Source: CAZNRY01 sp964575675 (GTDB lineage Bacteria; Eisenbacteria; RBG-16-71-46; CAIMUX01; VGJL01). From it: DNA of 19,185 nt. Under the pieces are notes generated by a model. It made no database searches. It was not told where the DNA came from and saw nothing but the letters and a program-made list of their open reading frames with translations. Where the stretch lies: positions 1-19,185 of the forward strand of contig CAZNRY010000071.1 in NCBI GenBank assembly GCA_964575675.1. The letters run 5' to 3'. The translations under genes and the position numbers were made by a program. Below are positions 1 through 6,993 of this stretch, piece by piece; position 1 is the first letter of the stretch, and each line of letters starts with the position of its first letter.

Positions 1-81
1 CTAGTCCGCATTTCTCACCACCGTTCGTCGCGAAACGGCGTCAGATGGCCGTAGATGTAAGTCGCGCGATGCGAGCAACAA

Positions 82-108
82 CGGGGGCGCGAGATTCTCG
101 CGCCCCCG
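82..108 (-). terminator. Hairpin terminator candidate downstream of the lipoprotein gene
   Basis: A perfect 12-bp GC-rich inverted repeat (82-93 with 97-108, loop ATT) lies 66 bases past the stop codon of the minus-strand lipoprotein gene. On the minus strand the stem is followed by TTGTTGCT, a modest U-rich tail; on the plus strand the tail is poorer. It may therefore terminate mainly minus-strand transcripts. The rest of positions 1-174 shows no gene that I can support. Confidence 0.55.
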
Positions 109-174
109 CTCTGCGATCTTGCAGTCCGCCCCGCCCCTACGCCTCGGGACTCCTCTGATCCTCCCGCGGAGTAG

Positions 175-1278
175 CTAAGGCAGCGCACATCCCTTCGACC
201 ATTTGCCTTCGAAGAACCCGTCGCCTCCGCCCGGGGTCGAGCGCCAGTGGCCGCGCACGAATCCGATGGGCCTCTTGTCCGCGTCGAGGATCTCGGCGCG
301 ATAGTTTCCGAAGCTCCTCATCATCGGGCCGTGGTGCGGCCCTTCCTCGCGTCCGGCCTGATCCCAGGTTCCGCGAAGGAAGCCTTGGAAGTTGCCCGAC
401 TCGTCTGCGTACTTTCCGAAGAGGACACGGAACCCTCGTTCATTGATTCCATAGTGGCCCCTGACGAAACCTTTCACCTCGCCGTCGCGGCTCACCCACC
501 GGCCCCTAAACGTGCCCATCGAATCGGGATCGACGGGGGCATTCCATGTCCCGCCCATGAACCCGCGGCCGCAGGGGCCGCGTTCCACCAGGAAGCTCCG
601 GATCGAGAACTTGTTGCCGAGGTTGTCGACGTCCTCCGTCAACTCGAGGTCGGCGAGGTCGTTGACGAGGAAGCTCCATGTGTGGGTTCCGGCCACGATC
701 GTGAGGCTGTCCTGCTCGCCCGTCTCGCCCTCGGGCATCGGCTGGTGGATCAGAAGACGCAGCCCATCGAAGCTCCCCGTCGTGCGGCTGACCCAGTCGA
801 CGCGCTTGCGGTCGGTGCGCGGGCGGGTGATGTGATCGCCCGGCTCGAAGGCGATCGTCGAGCGGACGACGACCCCTCCGCGGTTCACGACGAGATGCCC
901 GGTCCAGTCCGTGACCGGCACATCGCCGCTGTCCGCATCGCCCGTACGGATCGCGGGGTCGGAGGCTAGAATTCCCCAGAGAAGCGTGACCGCGTAGATC
1001 CGCGCGGAATCTCCGACCGCCCAGCGGACGATCTGAGGATCGCCCGCCATCGCGTCATCGGCGGGCGCTTCGGCCATGGCGCTGGAGGCGAGCGCGGCAT
1101 CGCCGAAGGCCGGCGACTCGCTCTGCGTTGTCAGCCCGCCCGTCTCTCCCTCAAGGTTCGGGGTTTCATCCAGCGTTGCGCCATCCTTCGGCTTGGTCGA
1201 GTCATCGCTGCACCCGGCAATGACCATTGCGGCCGCGAGTAGCAGCGCCATCGATGGAATCAATCGTCCTCGCAGCAT
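175..1278 (-). CDS. Lipoprotein with eight tandem G-x-F-x-G-x-W/Y repeats, unknown function
   Basis: This is a 367-residue predicted lipoprotein of unknown function. The start is the ATG at 1278, because AAAGGAG sits 6 bases before it and it gives a compact signal peptide: Arg-rich n-region, hydrophobic residues 9-21, lipobox I-A-G-C with Cys23. An in-frame ATG at 1431 would bury the signal. Residues 24-80 are a low-complexity Ser/Ala/Asp linker. Residues 85-230 form a beta-rich middle region I do not recognise. From about 238 to 360 there are eight degenerate repeats built on G-x-F-x-G-x-W/Y, for example GFMGGTW, GTFRGRW, GFVRGHY, GFLRGTW, GFVRGHW and GFFEGKW, spaced mostly 14-16 residues. 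They resemble MORN-like beta-hairpins but are not classical MORN. Cys236 and Cys364 bracket the array and could form a disulfide. The gene is divergent from a two-component system and is preceded by a sigma54-like promoter. It is certainly coding; the function is open. Confidence 0.85.
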   Translation of the reverse strand: MLRGRLIPSMALLLAAAMVIAGCSDDSTKPKDGATLDETPNLEGETGGLTTQSESPAFGDAALASSAMAEAPADDAMAGDPQIVRWAVGDSARIYAVTLLWGILASDPAIRTGDADSGDVPVTDWTGHLVVNRGGVVVRSTIAFEPGDHITRPRTDRKRVDWVSRTTGSFDGLRLLIHQPMPEGETGEQDSLTIVAGTHTWSFLVNDLADLELTEDVDNLGNKFSIRSFLVERGPCGRGFMGGTWNAPVDPDSMGTFRGRWVSRDGEVKGFVRGHYGINERGFRVLFGKYADESGNFQGFLRGTWDQAGREEGPHHGPMMRSFGNYRAEILDADKRPIGFVRGHWRSTPGGGDGFFEGKWSKGCALP

Positions 1279-1366
1279 CTCAGACTCCTTTCTCCAGTTG
1301 ATCCCGTGCGGCTCTCCGATTTCGAGAAGATCGGATGCTCGCGGCAGCATTCCTTCACGGGGTGCT

Positions 1367-1382
1367 TGCCAGAGACATGCCA
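1367..1382 (-). promoter_or_regulatory. Sigma54 (-24/-12) promoter candidate for the lipoprotein gene
   Basis: On the minus strand the sequence reads TGGCATG-TCTC-TGGCA. The consensus is TGGCACG-N4-TTGCW, so it matches 10 of 12 fixed positions, including both invariant GG and GC doublets with exactly 10 bases between them. The predicted start is near 1356, leaving a leader of about 78 bases before the ATG at 1278. The neighbouring divergent gene encodes an NtrC-type sigma54 activator, which makes the site more credible. It is inferred from sequence only. Confidence 0.55.
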
Positions 1383-1491
1383 ACGCGGGGCTGCTATGTT
1401 GCGGGCGCGTTATCTGGCCATCCTCCAACACTGTGTATCGGGTCGAGTTGGATCGGCGGGTCCCGCGGGCGCTCCCGGCGCGGGGGGAAAG

Positions 1492-1507
1492 TGTCCCGTA
1501 CGGTACA
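1492..1507. promoter_or_regulatory. Imperfect dyad, candidate activator binding site
   Basis: TGTCCCGTACGGTACA is a 16-bp dyad matching its own reverse complement at 14 of 16 positions. Its centre is about 143 bp upstream of the predicted start of the sigma54 promoter at 1367-1382, which is a normal distance for an NtrC-type enhancer. The GGTACA half-site recurs in the palindrome at 4416-4432. Binding by the adjacent response regulator is inference. Confidence 0.35.
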
Positions 1508-1645
1508 TCGGATGATCGCCGGCGTACGGAGAGCGCCGGCCATCGCCAGGATTCCGGTCCTCCGTTATGCTCGGGTGGCGCAATGCGCCGGTTTCGTCGC
1601 GCCGCGCGGCCGATGCCCTTCGCGGCATGGCATGAGAGGAAAGTG

Positions 1646-3034
1646 ATGAAAGGACCCTCGGGCCTGACGACCAGCTTCTCGCGGCGGACCTATGTCGCGG
1701 CGATGAGCGTCCTTCTGCTCTGTCTTCTCGCCCTCGTCATCGGCACCTCGATCTCGACCTATCGAAACGTCCGTGTCCAGGTCGAGGGAGAGCTCGACGA
1801 GAGACTTCTCTCGATGGGACGGACGATCGCGCAGAGCCTTGCCTCCGGCCGGATCGCCGCGCCCGCCCGGGGCGATTCGATCGCACGACTCGAGGGGGTG
1901 CGCGCGGACCTCGTGCGAATCGCCGAATCTAGCGATTTGAGCGGCATCGAGGTCATCGACGCGCACCGCCGGCACCTCGTCGGGACGGACGAGACGATTT
2001 CCTTCGGCGAGAAGAACCCGCTTCTCGGGGCGCAGCCCGAGGTCGCCGTCGCGCTGGCGGGCATTCCGGTGACGACCTCCCTCTACGAGGCCCCGGAGAT
2101 CCGCGGGACGTTCTTCAAGACCGGCTTCGTGCCGATTGAGGACGCGGGGGGCGAGGTGATCGGCGTGGTCGCCGTCGAGGGGGGATCGGGTTTCTTCGCC
2201 ATCCTGCCCGCTCTGCGCCGGATCTGGTGGATGGCGGGGATCGGGTCGGCCCTGATCGCCGCCATCTTGGCCGTTCTCCTCCTGGGCGTCTTCCGGGCAC
2301 TGGAGCGGTCGGAGCGGGGGCTAAGGGCATCCGCCGGGCTGGCCGCAGCGGGGCAGCTTGCGGCCGTGGTCGCCCACGAGATCCGCAACCCGCTCGCCGC
2401 GCTCCAGTCGCGCGCGGAGCGCGCACAGGAGGACCTGCGAACGGGCGTGGACCCGGCGCGCGTCGCGGATCTCCTCGAGACGATCCCTCTCGAGGTGTAC
2501 CGGCTCGACCGGATCGTGACGAACTACCTCTCGCTCGCCCGCGGGGCAGCAGGCGACGGGAGCTGTACCGTCCCTCATGTCGTCGAGGAGACCCTCGATC
2601 TCGTGGCCAACGATCTCAAGCGCTCCCATGTGGAGTCGGTGCTCTCGGCGCAAGATCCGCATCTGCGCGCCAGGATCGGTCCGGGCCAGCTGCGGCAGGC
2701 GCTCTTGAATCTTTTCTTGAACGCGCGCGAGGCGATGGAAAACGGCGGCGAGCTCAAGGTTCGGACCCGGGCGGACGCTTCGTGGGTCATCGTCGAGGTC
2801 GAAGACACGGGCGGTGGAATCGATCCGCGCGTCCGCCGGAGGATCTTCGAGCCGTTCTACACGACGCGCGCGACCGGCTCGGGCCTTGGTCTCGCGATCG
2901 TGGATTCGATCCTGCGCTCGTGCGGCGGGCGGGTGGATGTCCGTTCGGAGCTGGGGAAGGGGTCGACGTTCGTCCTGATACTTCCCCGCGATCAGAAGGG
3001 AGCGGCCGATGCCGGACCAATCGAAGCTGTTTAG
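1646..3034 (+). CDS. Membrane sensor histidine kinase (NtrB/ZraS-like)
   Basis: This 462-residue inner-membrane kinase is predicted to autophosphorylate on histidine and pass the phosphate to the response regulator encoded next. The ATG at 1646 follows GAGAGGAAAG and is chosen over upstream in-frame starts that only add Arg/Pro-rich sequence. It has a transmembrane helix at about 16-36, a periplasmic sensor region at 37-192 that looks like a single Cache/PDC-type domain, and a second helix at about 194-216. The HisKA H-box is V-V-A-H-E-I-R-N-P-L with His244. The ATPase N-box is at 351-360 (Asn355, Asn359). G1 is at D387-T-G-G-G, the F-box is FEPFYTT at 401-407, and G2 is GSGLGLAIV at 411-419. 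All catalytic motifs are intact. There is no clear HAMP domain between helix 2 and the H-box, only about 25 residues. The gene overlaps the regulator gene by 26 bases, so the two are translationally coupled. The ligand is unknown. Confidence 0.93.
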   Translation: MKGPSGLTTSFSRRTYVAAMSVLLLCLLALVIGTSISTYRNVRVQVEGELDERLLSMGRTIAQSLASGRIAAPARGDSIARLEGVRADLVRIAESSDLSGIEVIDAHRRHLVGTDETISFGEKNPLLGAQPEVAVALAGIPVTTSLYEAPEIRGTFFKTGFVPIEDAGGEVIGVVAVEGGSGFFAILPALRRIWWMAGIGSALIAAILAVLLLGVFRALERSERGLRASAGLAAAGQLAAVVAHEIRNPLAALQSRAERAQEDLRTGVDPARVADLLETIPLEVYRLDRIVTNYLSLARGAAGDGSCTVPHVVEETLDLVANDLKRSHVESVLSAQDPHLRARIGPGQLRQALLNLFLNAREAMENGGELKVRTRADASWVIVEVEDTGGGIDPRVRRRIFEPFYTTRATGSGLGLAIVDSILRSCGGRVDVRSELGKGSTFVLILPRDQKGAADAGPIEAV

Positions 3035-4403
3035 GGTCCTCCTCGCGGACGATGAGGAGTCGTTCCGGGAAGACATCGAGGCCGCGCTCAGGAAGCACGG
3101 TTGCGAGGTCGTCGCCGTCTCCTCGGGAAAGGACGCGCTCGTCCGGCTCGAGAATGAGGAGTTCCATCTCCTCATCAGCGACGTTCGCATGCCCCCGCCC
3201 GACGGAATGGAGCTCCTCCGCTGGGTGAAGCGCGAGCGCCCCGGGGTCGAGGTGCTGATCCTGACCGGGCAGCGTGAGCTGCTCGAGAACCCGCGCAGCG
3301 CCCGGGACGCGATCCGCGAGGGAGCGTTCGATTACCTGTCGAAGCCGGTCAGCTCCTTCGATCTCCTGGTCAAGGTCGAGCGCGTTCGGGAGCGATGGGA
3401 TCTGCTCGCCGAACGGGAGCGCCTGCGCCGGTGGGCGTCTCGGCTCGCAGGCGAGGATCTCGAGGATGGACGCTTCGAGAACCTCGTCGGACGAAGTCGC
3501 GCGGTCATCGATCTCTTCTCGCTGGCGAGGAAGGTAGCAGGCTCCGATGCGGTGGCCCTGATCCGAGGCGAGAGCGGCACGGGCAAGACGATGCTCGCCG
3601 CGGCGATTCACAACCACAGCCGCCGCGCCGGCGCCCCATTCGTCAAGATCAACAGCGGGGCGATCCCCGAGAACCTGATCGAGAGCGAGTTCTTCGGGCA
3701 CGAGCAGGGGGCGTTTACCGGCGCGGTGCGACGGAAGGAGGGCCTCTTCGAGGTCGCCGATGGAGGCTCGGTTTTTCTGGATGAGATCGGCGACCTCCCG
3801 CTTCCGATGCAGGTGAAGCTCCTCTCCGCGATCGAGGAGAAGCGGTTCATGAGGGTGGGCGGCACGCGGCCGATACAGAGCGACGTGCGGATCATCGCGG
3901 CGACGCACCGCAATCTCGAGGATGCCGTGCGCGTCGGCGCCTTCCGGGAGGATCTCTACTACCGGATCAACGTGTTCCCTTTGGTGATTCCTCCCCTGCG
4001 GGACCGCCCCGAGGACATCCCCCTTCTCGTGGAACGTTTCTTGATAAAGAAAGGGATGGACCCAGGCCGGGTGCGGCCGGAGACGATTCGACTCCTGTCC
4101 GGCTACGCCTATCCCGGGAACATACGGGAGATGGAAAACCTGATCGAACGGGCGACGATCCTCGCCGAGGATTCCCCCCTCGGGCCCGAGCACTTCCCGT
4201 CGCTCAGGGAGTCCGGAGCATCGCAACCTGTTGGGCTGCCGGAGATTCCGGACGAGGGCGTGTCGATGGACGATCTGGAGCGGCGCTACATTCTCGCCGC
4301 CCTGGAGAAGGCGGGAGGCAATAAGAGCCGGGCCGCCGCGCTCCTCGGCATGACGAGACGGACGCTGTACTCCCGCATGGAGCGGCACGGGATTCGTCCC
4401 TGA
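3009..4403 (+). CDS. NtrC-family sigma54-dependent response regulator
   Basis: This 464-residue transcription activator is paired with the preceding kinase. AAGGGAG lies about 5 bases before the ATG. The receiver domain (about 8-125) has acidic residues D14, D15 and E16, phospho-acceptor Asp58 (in LLISDVR), Thr86 and Lys112. The AAA+ domain (about 155-390) has Walker A GESGTGKT at 187-194, GAFTGA at 234-239 for contact with sigma54, and Walker B SVFLDEIGDL with D258-E259. It also has the REDLYYRINVFPL segment with Arg313 and Arg319, and sensor II YPGNIREMENL. The C-terminus (438-462) is a Fis-type helix-turn-helix, N-K-S-R-A-A-A-L-L-G-M-T-R-R-T-L. Every key residue is present, so it should be active. 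Likely targets, inferred from nearby dyads and a sigma54 promoter, are the divergent lipoprotein gene and perhaps the downstream envelope genes. Confidence 0.95.
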   Translation: MPDQSKLFRVLLADDEESFREDIEAALRKHGCEVVAVSSGKDALVRLENEEFHLLISDVRMPPPDGMELLRWVKRERPGVEVLILTGQRELLENPRSARDAIREGAFDYLSKPVSSFDLLVKVERVRERWDLLAERERLRRWASRLAGEDLEDGRFENLVGRSRAVIDLFSLARKVAGSDAVALIRGESGTGKTMLAAAIHNHSRRAGAPFVKINSGAIPENLIESEFFGHEQGAFTGAVRRKEGLFEVADGGSVFLDEIGDLPLPMQVKLLSAIEEKRFMRVGGTRPIQSDVRIIAATHRNLEDAVRVGAFREDLYYRINVFPLVIPPLRDRPEDIPLLVERFLIKKGMDPGRVRPETIRLLSGYAYPGNIREMENLIERATILAEDSPLGPEHFPSLRESGASQPVGLPEIPDEGVSMDDLERRYILAALEKAGGNKSRAAALLGMTRRTLYSRMERHGIRP

Positions 4404-4415
4404 TCTGTCCCCATG

Positions 4416-4432
4416 GGTACACCGGGTGTACC
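4416..4432. promoter_or_regulatory. Perfect 8+1+8 palindrome before the helical-repeat gene
   Basis: GGTACACCGGGTGTACC is a perfect hyphenated palindrome, 12 bases after the response-regulator stop and 36 bases before the next start codon. It can be drawn as a 7-bp hairpin with loop CGG, but no T-run follows, so an operator is likelier than a terminator. Its GGTACA/TGTACC half-sites also occur in the dyad at 1492-1507. No sigma54 element is visible between it and the gene. Confidence 0.4.
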
Positions 4433-4468
4433 GGGACGGGTCGTCTTTGGAAGGCAGGTGATGTTTCG

Positions 4469-5515
4469 ATGCGCTCGCAAAGACTCGCGTTGTTCCTGCT
4501 GGTCGTCTGCTGCCAACTCCTGGCGTCCGCCGCGGCGGCGCAACAGATGGGCGTCCGGGATCCGATGCAGGAGCTGGAGAGGACCGATCGGATCCTCGAT
4601 CGCGCGCGCGACCAGGTGGGCGCTTCGCCGAGCGCCCGCGCCGGTGCCTTGCTCGATCACGCGGTCGACATGCAGGTCGACGCCAGGCACATGTACAACC
4701 CGCACGACCGGGGAACCTGGCGGGCGGCCATGCGGTTGACGCAGCAGGCCCGCGAGCTTGCGCGGCGCTCGATCGAGACGGCGGAGATCGAGATCAAGGC
4801 GCACGAGTCGATACGGGACCTGATCGAGTCGACCCGCGATCTCGCGATGGATGCGGGGACGATCGTCCGCGAACGCGGCGATGCCGAGGCCGGGAAGCTT
4901 CTGGACGGCGGTCTCTGGCAGCTCCAGCGCGCGCAGGAGGCCTATCGCGGTTTGGCCTATCGAAAGGCGATCAGGCTTGCGGCGACCGCCCGTGATCTCG
5001 TGCAGCGGGCGCTCCAGCGCGCGCGCAGCGGCGAATCGGGAGAGGGAGGATCCATCGAGGCCGCGATCGATCGAACCCAGGCGCTTCTCGAGGAACTCGG
5101 GGTGAATCTCGAGGGGTCGGATGATCCGAGAGCGGTGCATCTTCGCGACCAAGCGATGCGCCTACAGGAGCGGGCCCTGCGGATGCAGCGCGAACAGAGA
5201 CCGACCCTTGCCCTGCAACTGACCACACAAGCGAGGCAGGCGGCCCTGGAGGCTTTGTTGCTTCTGTCGAGCCGGCCGGATGGCGAGGAGGTTGAACGCG
5301 CCCTCATGATCGTCGAGCAGCTGATTCAGGACGCGACCCCCGTGATCCTGGCGTCCGGTTCGTCCGCGGCGGCCGACATGCTCGAGTCGGCGCGCCAGCG
5401 GCATGCGGAGGCAAGGGAACAGCTCGCGAGGGGAGACGCTTCGCAGGCGCTCGCCACCGCGCGGATCGCCGAAGGGCTGCTCCATCGAGCAGTCGAGGTG
5501 GCCGCGGATCGCTAG
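4469..5515 (+). CDS. Exported all-helical protein with four ~80-residue repeats
   Basis: This 348-residue protein belongs to no family I recognise. It starts with a type I signal peptide (residues 1-24; Arg/Lys n-region, hydrophobic 6-19, cleavage near A-A-A-Q), so it is probably periplasmic. The start ATG at 4469 follows AAGGCAGGTG by 8 bases. The rest is predicted to be alpha-helical and rich in Ala, Arg, Leu, Gln and Glu. It consists of four degenerate repeats. The landmark pair (A-R in repeats 1-3, A-E in repeat 4) within the core L-x-x-x-A-R-x-L-x-x-R-A lies at residues 94, 174, 255 and 334, spaced 80, 81 and 79. An upstream acidic landmark lies at 63, 146, 227 and 306. Each unit looks like several antiparallel helices, comparable to TPR or spectrin-like scaffolds. 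The gene is 65 bases after the regulator gene and 25 before the barrel gene, so it is probably in the same transcription unit. A partner or scaffold role for the barrel is a guess. Confidence 0.85.
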   Translation: MRSQRLALFLLVVCCQLLASAAAAQQMGVRDPMQELERTDRILDRARDQVGASPSARAGALLDHAVDMQVDARHMYNPHDRGTWRAAMRLTQQARELARRSIETAEIEIKAHESIRDLIESTRDLAMDAGTIVRERGDAEAGKLLDGGLWQLQRAQEAYRGLAYRKAIRLAATARDLVQRALQRARSGESGEGGSIEAAIDRTQALLEELGVNLEGSDDPRAVHLRDQAMRLQERALRMQREQRPTLALQLTTQARQAALEALLLLSSRPDGEEVERALMIVEQLIQDATPVILASGSSAAADMLESARQRHAEAREQLARGDASQALATARIAEGLLHRAVEVAADR

Positions 5516-5540
5516 GACCGGGAACGCTCCGGTGCCGCCC

Positions 5541-6947
5541 ATGTTTCGGCGAGTGCCGATTGTCCGCGGCCGTGCGCCCTGGATCTCGGGCCTGCTCTTG
5601 GCGCTGCTCCTCCATGCCACGCAGGCCACTGGGTTGTCCTTCGGCGGGCGTTTCGGCGTCGAGCTCGAGGGACTCGGCGAGGAGTTCCAGACCTAAAGCC
5701 TCTTCGACGAGCGGGTTCTTCAGGACGGCACCGTGGAGGAGGTTCTCGACTCGGGCCCCGTTCTCTCGCGCGATCTGACCACGCTCGGTTTGATCGAGAC
5801 GCGGCTCGCCTCGGGCGCACAAGGGCCCGTCTCCATCCTCATCACCGACGTGGCGAGGATCGGCGCGCAGCGGGCGCGGAACAGCCTGCGCACCGAGACC
5901 GCCTACCGAGCGGGACGCAATCGCCTGCGCATGGACGGCCAGTGGGACGCGCAGGGGGGCAAGGACGAGCCGGCCGCCGGATCGAGCGGGTACTTGACCG
6001 GAACTTGGGACCGATCCGCGCTGCCGTTTGGCCTCTCGTCCCAGTTGCGGCTCGCGGCCGATTGGTCGCACACGAGCGAGAAGGACCTCGCGCCGATCCT
6101 CGAATCCCGCATACTGCGCGGCCATGCGGAGGTCCGAAGGAGGTTCGGAGAAGATCTCGATCTTCGGGGCCAAGCAGGGTATCGCCACAAGGACGCCCTT
6201 GGATCGCGCGTCGGCTCCTACAGAGCGTGGGCCGGAGAGGTGGAATCAAGCGGAAGGGCGCGCCGGAACGATCGATTCTCTCTCCTCGTCCGTGCGGAAA
6301 AGCGCGAGTATGCGGCCGACACCCTCGGGATTCCATCCTCCTGGCTCAGCGAGGCGGCGATGCGCTACGAGCTTCCGGCTGGCTCTCCGATCCGTCCCTA
6401 CACGAAACACGACTTCGAGTGGCAGGATTACCGGGAGCTGTCGGAGATCTTCCAGGATCATCGCGAGTGGAAGGGTGAGATCGGGACCGACGTTTTCTGG
6501 GGCGCGCTGCTCGGCCGCCGAGGAGCGGCCTACGCCGATCCCGGTCCCGACATCCGGTTCAGGGCCGGCGGGCAGTACGAGATCTTCCGCGCCGACCGGC
6601 CGGCCGCCGACAGCACCTCGGTCGACACGTCCTTCGACAGGTATGGGGGGATCGTCGGCATCGCCAGGGAGGGAAGCGACTCCTTCTGGTTCGACATGGA
6701 GATCGAGGCCGGGCGTCGCGAGTACCGGAACGGATCGGGAAGCGACGGGCTCGTCTTCGAGGGGCTGAACTTCAGCCTCGCGTCGAGCGATTACACCTAC
6801 CTGCATTCCTCGCTCGTTCTCGAATGGGCACCCGTTCCGTGGGTGAGGACGGAGGCGTTCCTCCAATGGGACGAGGAACTGCACGACCTCGCCGCGGACG
6901 ACTTCCGTCTCTGGATGATCAACTTCTCGGTTTCCCATCCGTTCTGA
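5541..6947 (+). pseudogene. Outer-membrane beta-barrel protein interrupted by an in-frame TAA
   Basis: Two open stretches in one frame are separated by a single TAA at 5694-5696. The first, from ATG 5541 (GTG 5532 is possible), encodes a signal peptide (hydrophobic residues 15-27, cleavage near T-G-L) and the start of the mature protein, ending E-E-F-Q-T. After the stop, S-L-F-D-E continues in frame to 6947. The whole would be 468 codons with the stop at codon 52. The mature part has alternating aromatic/polar strands and ends in N-F-S-V-S-H-P-F, the terminal-Phe signature of barrels recognised by the Bam machinery. No known family is recognised. The long second part has kept its frame and its C-terminal signal, so either the stop is a recent mutation, a base-call error, or it is read through. 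An ATG at 5733 could restart translation but would lack a signal peptide. It follows the helical-repeat gene by 25 bases. Confidence 0.7.
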
Positions 6948-6993
6948 TCATCGACGTGGACATGCCATCCCGGCGTGCTACCCTCTGTCGGTC

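Larger units (their letters stand above)
1279..1645. other. 367-bp divergent regulatory region, no gene
   Basis: This spacer separates the minus-strand lipoprotein gene from the plus-strand histidine kinase gene. I see no convincing small gene in it. It holds a sigma54-like promoter on the minus strand (1367-1382), a much weaker GG-N10-GC match on the plus strand (1389-1402), and an imperfect 16-bp dyad (1492-1507). It also has a 7-bp inverted repeat GCCGGCG/CGCCGGC (1518-1540) and a hyphenated palindrome GGCGCA-A-TGCGCC (1577-1589). No strong sigma70 promoter is obvious for the kinase gene. Confidence 0.6.

Noticed and set aside
1388..1402. Plus-strand sigma54-like match before the kinase gene
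   Set aside because: Only 7 of 12 positions agree and the -24 half is poor; noted in the spacer entry but not called as a promoter.
2227..3228. 333-codon plus-strand ORF overlapping kinase and regulator
   Set aside because: It is a different frame of two genes with intact catalytic motifs; its translation is Arg/Gly/Pro-rich noise.
2787..4388. Long minus-strand ORF opposite the response regulator
   Set aside because: Its translation has no domain and mirrors the strongly coding plus-strand AAA+ gene; it is a shadow frame in GC-rich DNA.
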